A DNA stretch of 23,309 nucleotides from Chara braunii (lineage: Eukaryota > Streptophyta > Charophyceae > Charales > Characeae), in assembly GCA_003427395.1 (NCBI GenBank), contig BFEA01000720.1:452135-475443 (forward strand). Direction: 5' to 3'. Numbering within the stretch: position 1 is the stretch's first letter; the number at the start of each line of letters is the position of its first letter. The position numbers were made by a program, and so were the translations under genes. This document shows positions 9,078-18,859 of this stretch, one piece after another. Below the pieces are notes generated by a model. It had not been told where the DNA came from, ran no database searches, and worked only from the letters and a program-made list of their open reading frames with translations.

Positions 9078-9643
9078 TTTGGGTACAAGGAAAGGGCTAA
9101 CGCCTTGTCGGAGCCTGGGTACCGCGCTCACGACGGTTAAGCTGTGCTTGAGGTACGGGATAAAACTCTGCCGATAGTAACAGTGGGGAAACCACTTTGG
9201 GAAAAAGGCCGGTAAGGAGATGACCGGTCTGTCTGCGAGGATTGCCTGGGTTTTTCTTTTGTGCCCCCCTCTGTAAAGTTGCCTGAGATTGTTGGGATGG
9301 GACCAAGCTTTCTAAATCTATTCTCGCCCCCTCCTAAGTCCGCACGAGTAAGAGAAGATGGAAAGGAGCCAGGATAGGAGTCGGAAGGAAATGGAACCAA
9401 GAAAAGGAACGCCAGCAAGGGATGACCAATTGGGAGTACGATGGGGATAATGGTGCTCGGGAAATGGGTAGGAGAAATTAGGGAGACCCGGATGAGGGGT
9501 CTGGAATAATGCTCATCTAGAGTTAAGCGGGGACTAGCCAGACCAGAAGGGTCGTGTGGTGCTCTCTTATGAAAACAGGACCTGAGCCTGAAAACGGAAT
9601 GGCGCGATGATTCTCGTCTCTTGCCTATTCTAGTGATCCGGAA

Positions 9644-10445
9644 ATGCCAATAGACGTAAAGGAGGGGGTATCTGTCGTCCTCCCGGAAGAAGGAACGTGG
9701 ACAGACCTGGAGTCAACCTACCAAACTGTGATGCTGGACGAAAAGGACGCGTTCCTCTGGATAGAGACAATCTGGACTAAGGTTAGCCTGACGAGATTGT
9801 CGCCGAGCTTGATGGACTTAGAATTCCGGGGAACAGTGGAAGCTCGCGGGTGGGTCTACCTATCCAAGGAGATGGAAAATGCAATGGTAATAGGATTAGT
9901 ATTGGGAACGACACCGGACCAGTTGTTTAGACAAGCGGAACGAGAAGTGGTATGGACGGCATGTCAACGGGCAAAAATGAAAATGGAAAAAGTAGAGGTG
10001 CGAGTGGAGCTTGGGAATAGGGGAAACATGAGACGACCTCTTAGGATGATAAGGTGCGTGCTACCTCCATTTCTGGTGGATGCGGTCTTCGGGACCAGGG
10101 ATAGATTGAAACAAATAAATATGTCGGTCAATCATACACTTGAGGCTGTACCAATGCGCTCGACAAGACTTCTTTAGATCGTCGGTAGAAATGGGGTCAT
10201 TCGGAGGTAACTGGGCGGAGAAATTAGCTGAGATATTGAATCTCCTCGGCACGGACAATGTCTTTGTCCCTAGCCAAGTGCATTGGCGGATAGTCTATCG
10301 AAATGTGGCGATGGGAGAAACCTACCTAGAAGGATTGAAGGACTTGTTCTTTGACGGGGAGGGTGATTTCAGTGATGACAGGAACGATGACGAGATAGAG
10401 AATTGGGATTTTTTAAGGGGGGGGCTTACCCGAAAAAATGGGTGA
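9644..10445 (+). pseudogene. Accessory frame, copy 1 of 4 (unknown family, frameshifted)
   Basis: I do not recognise this protein. The first frame runs 177 codons from the ATG at 9644. A frameshift near 10130-10140 then moves the family-like sequence to the frame that ends at 10445, for about 265 residues in all. It shares five blocks with the three copies that follow: a FLWIETIW block near residue 38, GWVYLS near 70, LPPFLVDAVF near 145, VEMGSFGGNW in the last third, and GETYLEGLKDLF close to the C-terminus. It is rich in charged residues, with no signal peptide, membrane segment or cysteine-histidine motif. The ATG follows a pyrimidine tract ending in TAG. The only visible break is the frameshift, which makes it the least stop-ridden copy. 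Position before gag and shared orientation suggest an accessory gene of the retroelement. Function is unknown. Confidence 0.65.
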
Positions 10446-10452
10446 TTGACTA

Positions 10453-10459
10453 TGTGCAG
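10453..10459 (+). promoter_or_regulatory. Splice-acceptor-like TGTGCAG before copy 2
   Basis: TATGTGCAG is followed by GTAGGG and lies 86 bases before the ATG at 10545. The upstream tract is only weakly pyrimidine-rich. The same word precedes copy 4 and gag, and a changed version (TGTGCAC, 11331-11337) precedes copy 3. Confidence 0.3.
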
Positions 10460-10544
10460 GTAGGGAACGATAGCCCTAGATCTCCAACTGAGGGACTGCA
10501 CGTTCAAAGGATGGGAGCCGAGACGGACCAAGAGGGGAATAAAA

Positions 10545-11224
10545 ATGTCCATACCAACGGATAGAGAGTGGAGAGGGGCCACGTGTGACTGGGTAGGACT
10601 TGAAATTGTACCAGAACTGTCATATCTATGGATAGAACGTGTCTGGAACCCGCTAAGGGAGGAGGAAGGATGAGAGGAGATCGCGGAAGCAAGGGTGGAA
10701 TCGAACGGGACGATCGTCCTCTCCGAGCAAGGGTGACACTTGTTTTGCACAACGCTCGCGGCAGGGTAGAACCCGATGTGGCTCCTAGGGGACACCGAGG
10801 CAAGGGATCGACAGGCAGGTGAGAAGTTTGTTAACAAAGGATGGGATGCGGTCCGTAGAAGGGTCATGATGGGGGATGGAATGAATTTAGACCCCCCTGC
10901 CTACAAGTCAAGACTTGGGTGCCCGAGTTCGTGGTTGACTGGTATGGAGGTTTTGACCACGTCGCGGAAGTGGCTAGCACCATGGAGCGGATACACGTAA
11001 ATTGTGCATGGCTGACGGAGGAATTTTATAAAACATCGCTGAAATTTAGGCCCTTCCACGGCGACAGAGCCTGGGAGGTCCTCGTCATTTTGGACATAGA
11101 AAGGAACGATCGATTAGAGATAGCCCCGAAACTTAGGGATGCCATAATCCACCGGGAGGTAGCAGCGACACCTTGGTATGTGGATGACGTATTTAAACTG
11201 TTCGAAGTACTGTGGTTCGACTAA
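10545..11224 (+). pseudogene. Accessory frame, copy 2 of 4 (three stops and a frameshift)
   Basis: This is the most damaged copy. From the ATG at 10545 the frame is interrupted by TGA at 10671, TGA at 10734 and TAG at 10767. It then changes frame before about 10919 and ends at 11224. Family blocks remain visible: SYLWIERVW (near residue 27), GTIVLSE, VPEFVVDWYGGF, KFRPFHGDRAWEVL and WYVDDVFKLFE. The start lies 901 bp after that of copy 1 and 900 bp before that of copy 3, so the copies are regular tandem units despite great protein divergence. Nothing in it points to a known enzyme or structural family. The match to its neighbours, not its own integrity, is what supports it as a former gene. 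Confidence 0.6.
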
Positions 11225-11444
11225 GAACAGGAAAAACCCGAACTAATGGGGTAAGTTTGGGGGTAAAGGGAGAACAAAAAAGGAAAAAGTAAAAAAGAAA
11301 GTTAAGGGGGGGAGCATAGGTGAAAGGGTATGTGCACTATGCGGGCCAGCCAGGCATAAAAATGCTGAGGCAAGGGATGGGATGTCTGGCCATTGTAGGG
11401 CTCGTTACAAATTGTGGAAGTGAAGGGTCGAGGACGGGCGCGCG
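11225..11444. other. Spacer between copies 2 and 3 with a GTAAGT donor-like site
   Basis: The spacer begins A- and G-rich and holds GTAAGT at 11251-11256, which matches a splice donor. It then has TGTGCAC at 11331, at the place where the other spacers have TGTGCAG. No coding potential is seen. Confidence 0.4.
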
Positions 11445-12218
11445 ATGGCACAAAGGAGGACGTTCCTTGAGGACCCCCCGCTGGGCATCGAGCCGCCAAG
11501 GGAAGTAATTGATGGAGTAGAAATCAGCATGCCTGCCATGAGCGAAGGCTGGCACCTGGTGGTGGACTGGGTCGGGGTCGAACTTATGGAAAACACGGTT
11601 TACCTGACAACCAGGGTGGAATGGCGCGCGAGTGAAAATGGCGAGTGGAACCCGGACCCACGGGGACATGTGCGTGCGGAATGATGGTTGTATATGTCCG
11701 AGGATGGGTGGAGGGCGTTCGGAGTCTTGTTGGCGTCAGGGGAAGATCCGTTAAGTATGTTCGAGGGGGCATGGCAACTAGTGTGGCAGACAGGGTTCGA
11801 ATTCGCGGACCCGGAAGTTGATGACGTGACAGCGAACCTTAGAGTAGCCGAGGCCGGGAGTTTCCATTTGCCTAGTGAGAACATTCGGATGAGATTGTCG
11901 CCCTTTTTACTAGAAAGGCTAGGTGGGCTGGAGCTTGTCAGGTGGGCTGGAGCTGTCCTCGTCGACCTGACGTTTGAAGACGCAGTGGTCCACTGAGAGT
12001 ATTACCGGGTTGTCCTAGAAATGGGGCCGTTCAGTGATGAGCAGAGGTATGAAGTATTACAAATCATGCGCGCCGTATTTACCACCAGACCAAGGGCTCC
12101 GGTTGTTAGCGACGAGGTTCTATGGGGCGTTGTTCGATGAGAAATAAGCCGGGGAATGACTTACGTGGACGACCTGTACCGCTTGTATGAGCCGATGGAA
12201 GTAGGGACGGGCCGATAG
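11445..12218 (+). pseudogene. Accessory frame, copy 3 of 4 (one frame, three TGA codons)
   Basis: A single reading frame of 257 codons runs from the ATG at 11445 to TAG at 12216. It has no frameshift but three internal TGA codons at 11682, 11994 and 12138. The N-terminal extension of about 40 residues is longer than in copies 1 and 2. The family blocks are present in order: VYLTTRVEW, WLYMSEDG, LSPFLLERLGG, LEMGPFSDEQRYEVLQI and MTYVDDLYRLYE. The third TGA aligns with an arginine in copy 1, consistent with a CGA to TGA change. The exclusive use of TGA is noted as a separate observation. It is probably a pseudogene; readthrough or recoding is possible in principle. Function unknown. Confidence 0.65.
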
Positions 12219-12315
12219 GAGAAACAAAAAAAGAGGGAGGAATAAAAACGGGAAAGGATATCGGGTTAGGGACCGGGAAGCTGCCCGGGTGATGGCCGAA
12301 GAATGGATGAAATAA

Positions 12316-12345
12316 GTAAGCTCGCTTGTTGTTTAAACTGTGCAG
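12316..12345 (+). promoter_or_regulatory. Donor-like GTAAGC and acceptor-like TGTGCAG before copy 4
   Basis: GTAAGC (12316-12321) is followed by a T-rich tract (CTCGCTTGTTGTTTAAAC) and TGTGCAG (12339-12345). The ATG of copy 4 lies 17 bases further on. The acceptor looks plausible. The donor is too close to serve the same intron. Confidence 0.35.
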
Positions 12346-12362
12346 GGGACCGCTAATCAGCA

Positions 12363-13148
12363 ATGGCGATGAGACGCCCCCGGATGTCGCGACGGCCCAC
12401 GCAGCCTCGGCCGCCTATGGAAAGTGGAGGCAGATGGGAGGTATCGCTCCCGGCAAGCTACATGGTCCGAGGGATTGATACTGAATGGAGATCTGTGACC
12501 TTGGGAAGAGACCAGGCGTTCATGATGGTAGAATGTTTGTGGAGTGGTATGAGGATCAATAGGGGGTCGGGGGACGACTTGTATACCGACCTGAAGGTGA
12601 CAGGAACCGTATACCTGCCAGAGAATAGATGGCACATGCTAGAAACAGAGTTGGCACTAGGGCATGCGCTGTTACCGATTTTCCAAAGGGCTACTAGAAT
12701 AGTGAACCGGATAGGTCAGGAGGTGCGATGAAGAAGGAATGTGGGACTGAGAACCCGGGTGGAGGTAAGAGGATGGCGAGAGTTTAGGATCCCGATGACG
12801 GGATTGCGGTGCCAAGTGCCTCGTTTCATGGCGGACTTGGTATTTCGCAGCCTCTCAAAGGCAAGAGACCTGGTGGACTCGACCTTAGTCTGGACCGACT
12901 ACTTTTGGCCGCAGACGACGGGAATGTTTTACGATGTGTCAGTTAGACACGGACCGTTTTGGGGAAACCAGCCCCGTGAACTACTCGAACTCATCCAAAT
13001 CCTGATATTCGGGTTACCCCGCTTGGCGTTTGAGGAATATGAACCAATAAGTATCAGGGAGATAGAAATGGGAGAGAATTATCTTGCTGGGGTGGCCGAT
13101 CTATTTGAAGAACCTGACGAGCGAGATAGACCTGAGGGACCGGCGTGA
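12363..13148 (+). pseudogene. Accessory frame, copy 4 of 4 (one TGA, otherwise open)
   Basis: This is the best preserved copy: one frame of 261 codons from the ATG at 12363 to TGA at 13146, broken only by TGA at 12729. A basic, proline-rich N-terminus (about 20 residues, many arginines) precedes the family blocks: AFMMVECLW (near residue 56), VTGTVYLPEN (near 80), QVPRFMADLVFRSL, HGPFWGNQPRELLELI and MGENYLAGVADLFEE. The arginine-rich start could bind nucleic acid or act as a nuclear signal, but that is inference. It starts 918 bp after copy 3, keeping the roughly 900-bp period. It is followed by 460 bp without a convincing gene and then gag. I know no homologue. The conserved aromatic and acidic C-terminal block suggests a folded domain. 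Confidence 0.65.
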
Positions 13149-13609
13149 GAAAAAGTACCGGGGAAAGGTAGGGGAAACGTAAAAAGTGGAAAGCGGAATG
13201 AGAAGCTAGCCGTCAGCAAGGGGGCAGTGGTCGGAGTTCCGCCTTACCTAAGGATGTGGCAGGAAGGAACCGGGAAGATCACCCGTGCTGAGGATGCTGG
13301 GGCATCCAGGTGTCAGGAAGTCAAAAAGGCTACCCGCGAGAGGAGAACCGCTAGCCTCGGACACCGCCCTAAGAACCGGGGCACGACAGTGACGGAATGC
13401 CAAACCTTGGCAGGGAGCCTTCCGGCAGAAGAAAAATAGAACGGCACCCGGTAGGGAAATGTCAGGTGGGTCGCCCCGACTAAAATAAGGCGGAAAAACT
13501 TGGAAATAAGCAAGAATGAGGGGGACCTTAGGGCCCGAGGACTAGAGAAGCTATGAACAACCGGCTGTTTCGCGAAATTTCTTTTTCCATGTGCAGGGTA
13601 GGTAAAGGG
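13149..13609. other. Spacer between the accessory frames and gag
   Basis: A 70-codon frame (13227-13439) without an ATG start or recognisable motif is the only open stretch. The 3' end holds a good pyrimidine tract, TTTCTTTTTCC, directly before ATGTGCAG (acceptor-like, 13590-13596). Confidence 0.4.
13590..13596 (+). promoter_or_regulatory. Strong splice-acceptor-like site before gag
   Basis: A pyrimidine tract (13578-13588) is followed by TGTGCAG and then GGTAGG. The gag ATG at 13610 lies 13 bases downstream. Of the TGTGCAG sites this one has the best pyrimidine tract. It suggests gag may be translated from a spliced transcript, which RNA data would have to show. Confidence 0.4.
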
Positions 13610-15190
13610 ATGGCTTCAGAAGAAGAGGCCAAAGGGCTGCAGAGCAAAGGGAGTCAGGGCATAGATAGAGGCGGGGAACGAAACGAAGGGTCGATAAGGG
13701 ACCGAGAGTCGGCAAAGCCAGAAGGGACCAAGGAGGATGGGAAGAACTTTTCGACAGGGGAAAGTTCGAGGAAAGTCGGGGGTAGCAAGAGAGGGCCCCA
13801 GGAAAATAAGGGAGGAAAGGACAATGGCAGGTCGAGTCCTCGGAACTCGGAGGGGATCACGCCCAAGAAAACGAAAGTCTCGGACGCACGTGGTAAGCTG
13901 GCGGAAATAGAAAGGCGAACCGTAAAATATAAGGCAAGGCTTATTGAAGAGATGATGGCAGAGAACGAAGGAAACCTTCTGGGGAAGGGTCACGAGAAGA
14001 ACGCAGGGCCAGTTAGGACGAAGTCAGGCACGGAGGGAAGGACAATAGCCATAGGGGGACACCCGGCAAGAAAGGAAAGGAAAAGGGAGACTCCCCGGCT
14101 GTAGAAGCGGAAAAGGCTACGACCCCACCTGCTATAGACAATGGTGCTAGCCGTTTGCCCGCCACACCGAAAATAACCAAGGAGTGCGACGAACTTTGGA
14201 GTCTCAGAGAGAGGGTGTTAGGATGGTTTGATCCGGAGGGTACGCCAAAGGCCGGGGAAAAGCAGAGGGATAGCAAGGAAGAAGAAGGGACCAGTGCGGT
14301 CGGGGAAGCGGGAGCTCTGAAGGGGGCCTTAAGAGGATAGTAGCCACCCTCACTCGGGCACTGAATAAAAATCAGGGATACCTTACGAATGCCAAGAAGA
14401 AACTCACTTTCAACGGGGCGAACATTACAGAGTTCCTGATAGACTACGAGAACCTGGCAGCCTTGCTGAAATGGACTGAGGAAGAAAAGATGGATCACTT
14501 AGGGCAGCATGTGTCGCTAAGCTTAGGAAGGGACATTATGGCTATTGTCGCCTCTAGTGAATCCTGGAAAGAAACCCGGAACGAGATGATGAGGAAGTAC
14601 TTGAAGGCAGAGAAAATGGCAACAGAAGCCGAATTGGCGGCAGTCCAAAGAAAGAACTATGCGACTTACAACGACTTCCTAAGGGCGTTTACTCTAGTGG
14701 CACTACAAATTTCCGGGGTAACGGACCGTACAATGAGTAAGTATTTCCTCAGGTAGTTCTCCGAGTTCGACAAGAATAAGATTTTGTCGGCCTACCAGCA
14801 GACTAGTAAGTTCGAGTACACAAGGGATCTGGATTTCAGCACGGTAACAGACCTTGCAGAAAAGACGGTGGTGATTGAGACGCTAGCCCTGCTTAAGGAA
14901 GGAGAGGTTATAGACCTGACCGGGAAAACGGGGGATAAGGTGAAGAAGGGGATAGAAAGCCTGCATGAACGGGTGCACGGGTTTGATAACAAGATAGAGA
15001 GAGTGGAAAATACGCTACTAGTAATGCAGGCACAAGTGTCCCGACCCGCCCTCCCGGCCCAAGAGGCCGTAGTTCCGGCGGCAGTAGCAAATCAAGGGTA
15101 TGGCAGGAGAGATCCGACCAATGAGCAATGTAGATATTGCACAATGATTCGGACATTTCGTACAGACCTGTCCGAGACTCAACCACGATA
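13610..15190 (+). pseudogene. gag: Ty3/gypsy gag (capsid and zinc knuckle), broken
   Basis: Gag forms the virus-like particle and binds the element RNA. I start it at the ATG at 13610; an in-frame upstream codon at 13553 lies before the acceptor-like site. The first part, to the stop at 14102, is a charged, low-complexity region ending in a predicted helical stretch. A frameshift near 14050-14100 leads to a second frame ending at 14340, and another near 14334 opens the capsid-like frame. That frame has the word LTFNGANITEFLIDYENL, typical of Ty3 capsids, and an amphipathic heptad-like helix near 14950. TAG at 14754 interrupts it. A CCHC zinc knuckle starts with CRYC at about 15130, but a frameshift at about 15143-15150 cuts it before the GHFVQTC part. 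A tryptophan and acidic residues around 14470 fit known gag proteins. The capsid call is good; the exact borders of the shifts are approximate. Confidence 0.75.
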
Positions 15191-15981
15191 TTATGAGGCA
15201 AAGATGCAGCAGGTCCCTTAAAGGTGAAATTTTCGGAACTCAGAGAGAACGCATAAACTGGAATTCGCCAGGGGGGATGCGGCGTGCCGTCATCCTCCTA
15301 AATAATCTGGACATAGCTGTCGTAGAAGCAGAGCCGGTAGCGGACATTGTCTGGGACCAACCGAGGGGACATGGACCACAAGCCAATTTCATCCTAGAAG
15401 GCAATGGGCAGGATAGGGTGAATATCACCACCCGGCGGGCGGGTGCGGAAAAGAAACTTATTCAAGATACAGTAATGGAAGCGGTCGCGGGGACCAGTGC
15501 AGATCAAGGTGAAACTGAGACCAGGGAACAGAAGAAGGTTTATGGAAAGACAAGGAAAGAGGAGCCGATAGACAAAGCGGTGGCGGCAAGAAAGAAATTC
15601 AGGTATCAGATTCTGATTCTGACTATTGCAGAACTCGACAATACACTCAGCAAACTGCTATATACCATGGTATATGTATCCTTTCAGACCATGTTGCAAG
15701 CAAGCCCGAGATTGCTTAAAGGACTCAGGCAATTACCGACACGCCGACACGTAGAGGTAGAGGAGACCCCGGAACCACCGGAGCAGGAAACGGAGGAGGC
15801 TGAGGCACCGCAAGCGGTCTCCAACCTCCAGAGAATTCCAGGGGATCTAAAGGATCTGGAAAAGGCTTTTGCGGACATCCGCCTAAGCCCACCGGATCGA
15901 GAAGGTGGTGAAGTCATGAGGGCACCACCCGGAACGAAACTTAGCTTCCATACGTTGCCCGTAGGAAAGTTGAAAGTCTAG
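15191..15981 (+). pseudogene. Gag-protease linker region
   Basis: One open frame continues from the second half of the zinc knuckle to TAG at 15979. It contains HDIMRQRC directly after the knuckle, a variable middle, and a proline- and glutamate-rich segment (EETPEPPEQETEEAEAP) near 15765-15815. It ends in LPVGKLKV, which leads into the protease in the same frame after the stop. No catalytic domain is present. It is read as the spacer between nucleocapsid and protease in the polyprotein. Confidence 0.6.
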
Positions 15982-16270
15982 ATCGGAACCTATCACACAG
16001 ACGTATTAGTGGACATTGGTGCGAAAATTACCCTCATATAAGGAGACTCGCAACAATTACGGGCTGCACAGTAAACAAGGAAGTGACGGGGAGTATTTGG
16101 GGCGCCAACGGGGAAATTTCCTTCGCAGGGTACGTTACGAAATGCGCAGTCAAGGCAGGAATCAGGGAATCAATCTGGTATTTCCAGCGGATGACCGTAA
16201 TGGAAGAAATGAACCATGACATAATTCTCGGGAGACCATGGTGCGCCAACGTAGAGATGATAGGTATGCA
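15982..16270 (+). pseudogene. Retropepsin-type aspartic protease, active site altered
   Basis: Retroelement proteases cut the Gag-Pol polyprotein as homodimers, each with one D-S/T-G loop. Here the loop reads VLVDIGAKITLI (16006-16038): the aspartate and glycine are present but the central threonine or serine is isoleucine. A TAA follows at 16039 and the frame shifts within a few bases. The second family signature, IILGRPW (16221-16241), is intact. Together with the upstream stop at 15979 this copy cannot make an active protease. Assignment rests on the two signatures and the position before reverse transcriptase. Confidence 0.8.
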
Positions 16271-16846
16271 TCTGCATGATGGCACATACATGGTGGATAT
16301 AGAGGACCCCGTGACCGGCCGTGGAGGACTCCTCCGACTCCTTGGGACCGGAGGGGACCCGCCGAAGGGCAAGTTGGCAACCTGGTCGCCAACGTTCGAA
16401 GACAGTGCACGAAAAAGGGCATTCGCCCGGATGGAAGTAATGAGGGAAAAAGTGGAGATCATGATTGAGGAGACCTTTAGCAAAAAGGAGTGGATCAAGA
16501 TGGGGCTACCTCTAAAGAAAAGGAGACAAGAGGACGAGGTTCTAGGGGTTATGGTGACAGAGAAGGAGTCGAAAGTCGAACTTGGGGTCAGCCTGCCCAA
16601 ACCAAAGGAAGACCAGAAGGAAACGTCGGAGGTAGTGCTCGAAATCCCAGACTTATTACAGCTCGTTAAGGCTATCAGGTACCACAAAGTGGGGGTGGAC
16701 CCGACAACGCTTGCCAAATTCGAAGATGAGGTCCGAAAAGGTTATTGTCTGAACGGAAAGGTAGTTAGACTTCAACCTCGCGTCATGGGGGTAGCAAAGT
16801 CGATCCCGACCGTTCATTTTTTAGGAGAACGATCCCAGAAGGAAGT
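16271..16846 (+). pseudogene. Protease-RT connecting region
   Basis: The frame beginning near 16041 stays open to TAG at 16866. After the protease it encodes a lysine- and glutamate-rich linker that includes an SLPKPKEDQKE segment. A frameshift near 16830-16850 joins it to the next frame, which begins with a RKYKPVGKKAKPV segment of the type that precedes RT in fungal and algal Ty3-like elements. No domain is recognised. Confidence 0.55.
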
Positions 16847-17995
16847 GTGCGAAAGTACAAACCGGTAGGAAAGAAAGCCAAACCGGTCTCAATCCGAGTG
16901 GAAACATCCAGGGAGGAGGCCATGGAAAAGGAGGAAGAAGTCCTGCAGATAATAAGGGAACGACGAGCAGCGGAAGGGCATCTGATACCCGATGAGGTAG
17001 CAGACACCATGAAAATAGGGGTAGATGGGTTCCTTACGGCGGAAGAAACTCAGCTAATAAGGAAAGCGTGTCAGGAGTTCCGTTTAGCCTTCGCCTTCAA
17101 CGATCACCAGAAAGGCCAATTAGATGCAAAGCTAATTTTCCCTGTTAGGATCCACAGGGTGGAACACGAATGCTGGAATGACAAGGGGCCCGCCTACGAG
17201 TTCGGAATGGCGGCGGAAGTCACTGAATTGCTTGGAGCCAAGATAGAATCCTTCGTAGCCGATCCCACCGCATCCCCCTACGCGAATAAGTGGTTCGTTT
17301 TTCGGAAGCCCAACAAGACNCTCAGATGGATCCAGGACTTGCAGAAGCTGAATGCGGTTACAATCCGAGATGAGGGATCACTCCCACAGACAGATCTGTT
17401 GGCTGAATCTCATGCTGGCCGTAGCATTTACTCCTTGATAGATTTATACTCAGGGTATGACCAACTGTCACTCGACGCAAGGGACAGACCGTACACTGCC
17501 ATGCACACCCCGGTACGACACCTGCAGATGCAAGTAACCCCTATGGGTTTTACAAACGCTGTGGCAGAGGCGCAAAGGAGGATGCTTGCGGTTGCAGGGG
17601 ACATGTTCCCGGAGAAATGCGAACCGTACATAGACGACAATCCCATAAAAGGCGCGCAGAACAACGATGAGACAAAGGTCCAGCCGGGCATACGAAAGTT
17701 CATCTAGGATCATCTGTAGGACATCAAGGATCTACTCCAGCGATTCCTGGTGTATAACATCACCGCAAGCGGACCCAAGAGCATCCTGGCAGTCCCAGAA
17801 GTGACCATACTGGGGTTTCGTTGTGGGGCCTATGGAAGGAAGTCGGACCCGGCAAAAACGGATAAGATCTCTCAATGGCCGACACCGCTGCGCACCACAA
17901 CGGAAGTACGAGCCTTCCTAGGGGTGGTTGGCTTCTGGAGGATCTTTATTAAGGGCTTTGCCAAAATAGCTGAGCCTATTTGCGCAATGATTAGG
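16847..17995 (+). pseudogene. Ty3/gypsy reverse transcriptase
   Basis: RT copies the element RNA into DNA. Motifs are clear and in order: a FVFRKPNK block (N at 17320 in the next codon), WIQDLQKLNAVTIRD (17329 on), SLIDLYSGYDQL with the first catalytic aspartate at 17441-17443, QVTPMGFTNAV, and YIDDN at 17627-17641 with the other two aspartates. TAG codons at 17705 and 17717 interrupt the frame after the active site. The same frame then continues through LGFRCG (fingers-to-thumb) and REVRAFLGVVGFWRIFI-like sequence (17905-17950), the normal start of the RT connection. The GYDQL and YIDDN variants resemble RTs I associate with charophytes and basidiomycetes. All three catalytic residues remain, so the stops came after, or independently of, loss of constraint elsewhere. 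Confidence 0.93.
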
Positions 17996-18540
17996 GAAGG
18001 AGGGACCATGGAGTGTACTGAGGATAGGGAAGCAGCAGTCAAGACCCTCACAGACGTCCTGTCTTCCGATCAGGTCACCTTGGCAGCTCCCTGCTTCAAT
18101 GATGAAGTAGGACGACCCTTTATCTTGGAAACGGACGGAGAACCATTGGCAGTAGGAGGAGTCCTGATATAAAGGAGTGAGGAGGGAAAGGAGAGGCCTA
18201 TCAGATTTGAGAGTAGGACCCTGAATTCAACAGAACGGCGATACTCACAGTTCAAGAAACAGGTCTTAGCCATTCTACATTGCCTTAAGACCTTTCAGGC
18301 ATACCTATTCGGAAGACGATTTATCCTAAGAATCGATCCGACCAATGTCGCTGGGGCACTAAAGAACTACAAGCCTATAGACCCGACCGTTGGGAGATGG
18401 ATAGGGTTTATATGGCAATTCGACTACAAGGTCGAGCAAATTGCGGAGCTCCGAAACAGGGCAGACGGGCTAAGTCGGGTTTGCATCACGCCGGAGGGAG
18501 TAGAGGATGCGGAGCCGATCAACGTCTTCCTGGAGTACGA
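17996..18540 (+). pseudogene. Ty3/gypsy RNase H domain
   Basis: RNase H removes the RNA strand during reverse transcription. The first acidic residue lies in FILETDGEPLAVGGVLI (aspartate at 18134-18136). TAA at 18170 follows. The same frame continues with STERRYSQFKKQVLAILHCL (second acidic residue), FILRIDPTNV (third) and ADGLSRV at about 18463, the usual close of the Ty3 RNase H. One stop breaks an otherwise intact domain. No second, archaeal-type RNase H is apparent, which argues against membership of the plant Tat/Ogre lineage proper. Confidence 0.88.
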
Positions 18541-18859
18541 AGGGGGAACCCTTGTCGTAGATAACGAGATGGCGGACACCGCGCCTATGACAGCCCAGTT
18601 GCTGATCCAGACCTTGGAAAAGGGCGCGCCTGTAGTAGTTGCGGAACTCAGGGAAGGACTAGCCACCACGATTAGACGCAAAGATGAGAAGGATTCGTGG
18701 GGGGCAATTGTCGGGTCGAAAGAGAAGCTGATGACAATGACCGTTGAAGGGGGTCGAGATGTTGTGATGAATCTAGCAGAAACCTGGACGCAAAGGGAGC
18801 GGCAGTATCTAGTAAATCAGACTCAGTAGGAGCAAGATACCAAGCAGGAAGGACAATAA
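18541..18859 (+). pseudogene. RNase H-integrase connector
   Basis: The RT-RNase H frame stays open to TAG at 18827 and then meets TAA at 18857. The encoded stretch is acidic and glutamine-rich, without a catalytic motif. Its place matches the linker between RNase H and the integrase zinc-binding region. Confidence 0.55.

Larger units (their letters stand above)
6648..9643. other. Long leader without a convincing gene
   Basis: Three kilobases lie between the repeat block and the first accessory frame. Open frames are at most about 100 codons, occur on both strands, and carry no domain I recognise. Visible structure is an AG|GT splice-like junction at 7112-7124, a near-identical 49-bp duplication at 8972-9077, and a pyrimidine tract ending in TAG at about 9619-9634, just before the ATG at 9644. 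One N is present at 6824. If the whole window is one element, this would be its 5' untranslated leader. A nested insertion cannot be excluded. Confidence 0.45.

Noticed and set aside
10322-10867. 181-codon minus-strand frame over accessory copies 1 and 2
   Set aside because: The + strand holds the family blocks shared by four copies. The minus frame is low-complexity and unmatched in the other copies.
16034-16717. 227-codon minus-strand frame opposite protease
   Set aside because: It is a shadow of the coding strand. The serine-rich product has no motif, whereas the + strand shows ILGRPW and continuous polyprotein features.
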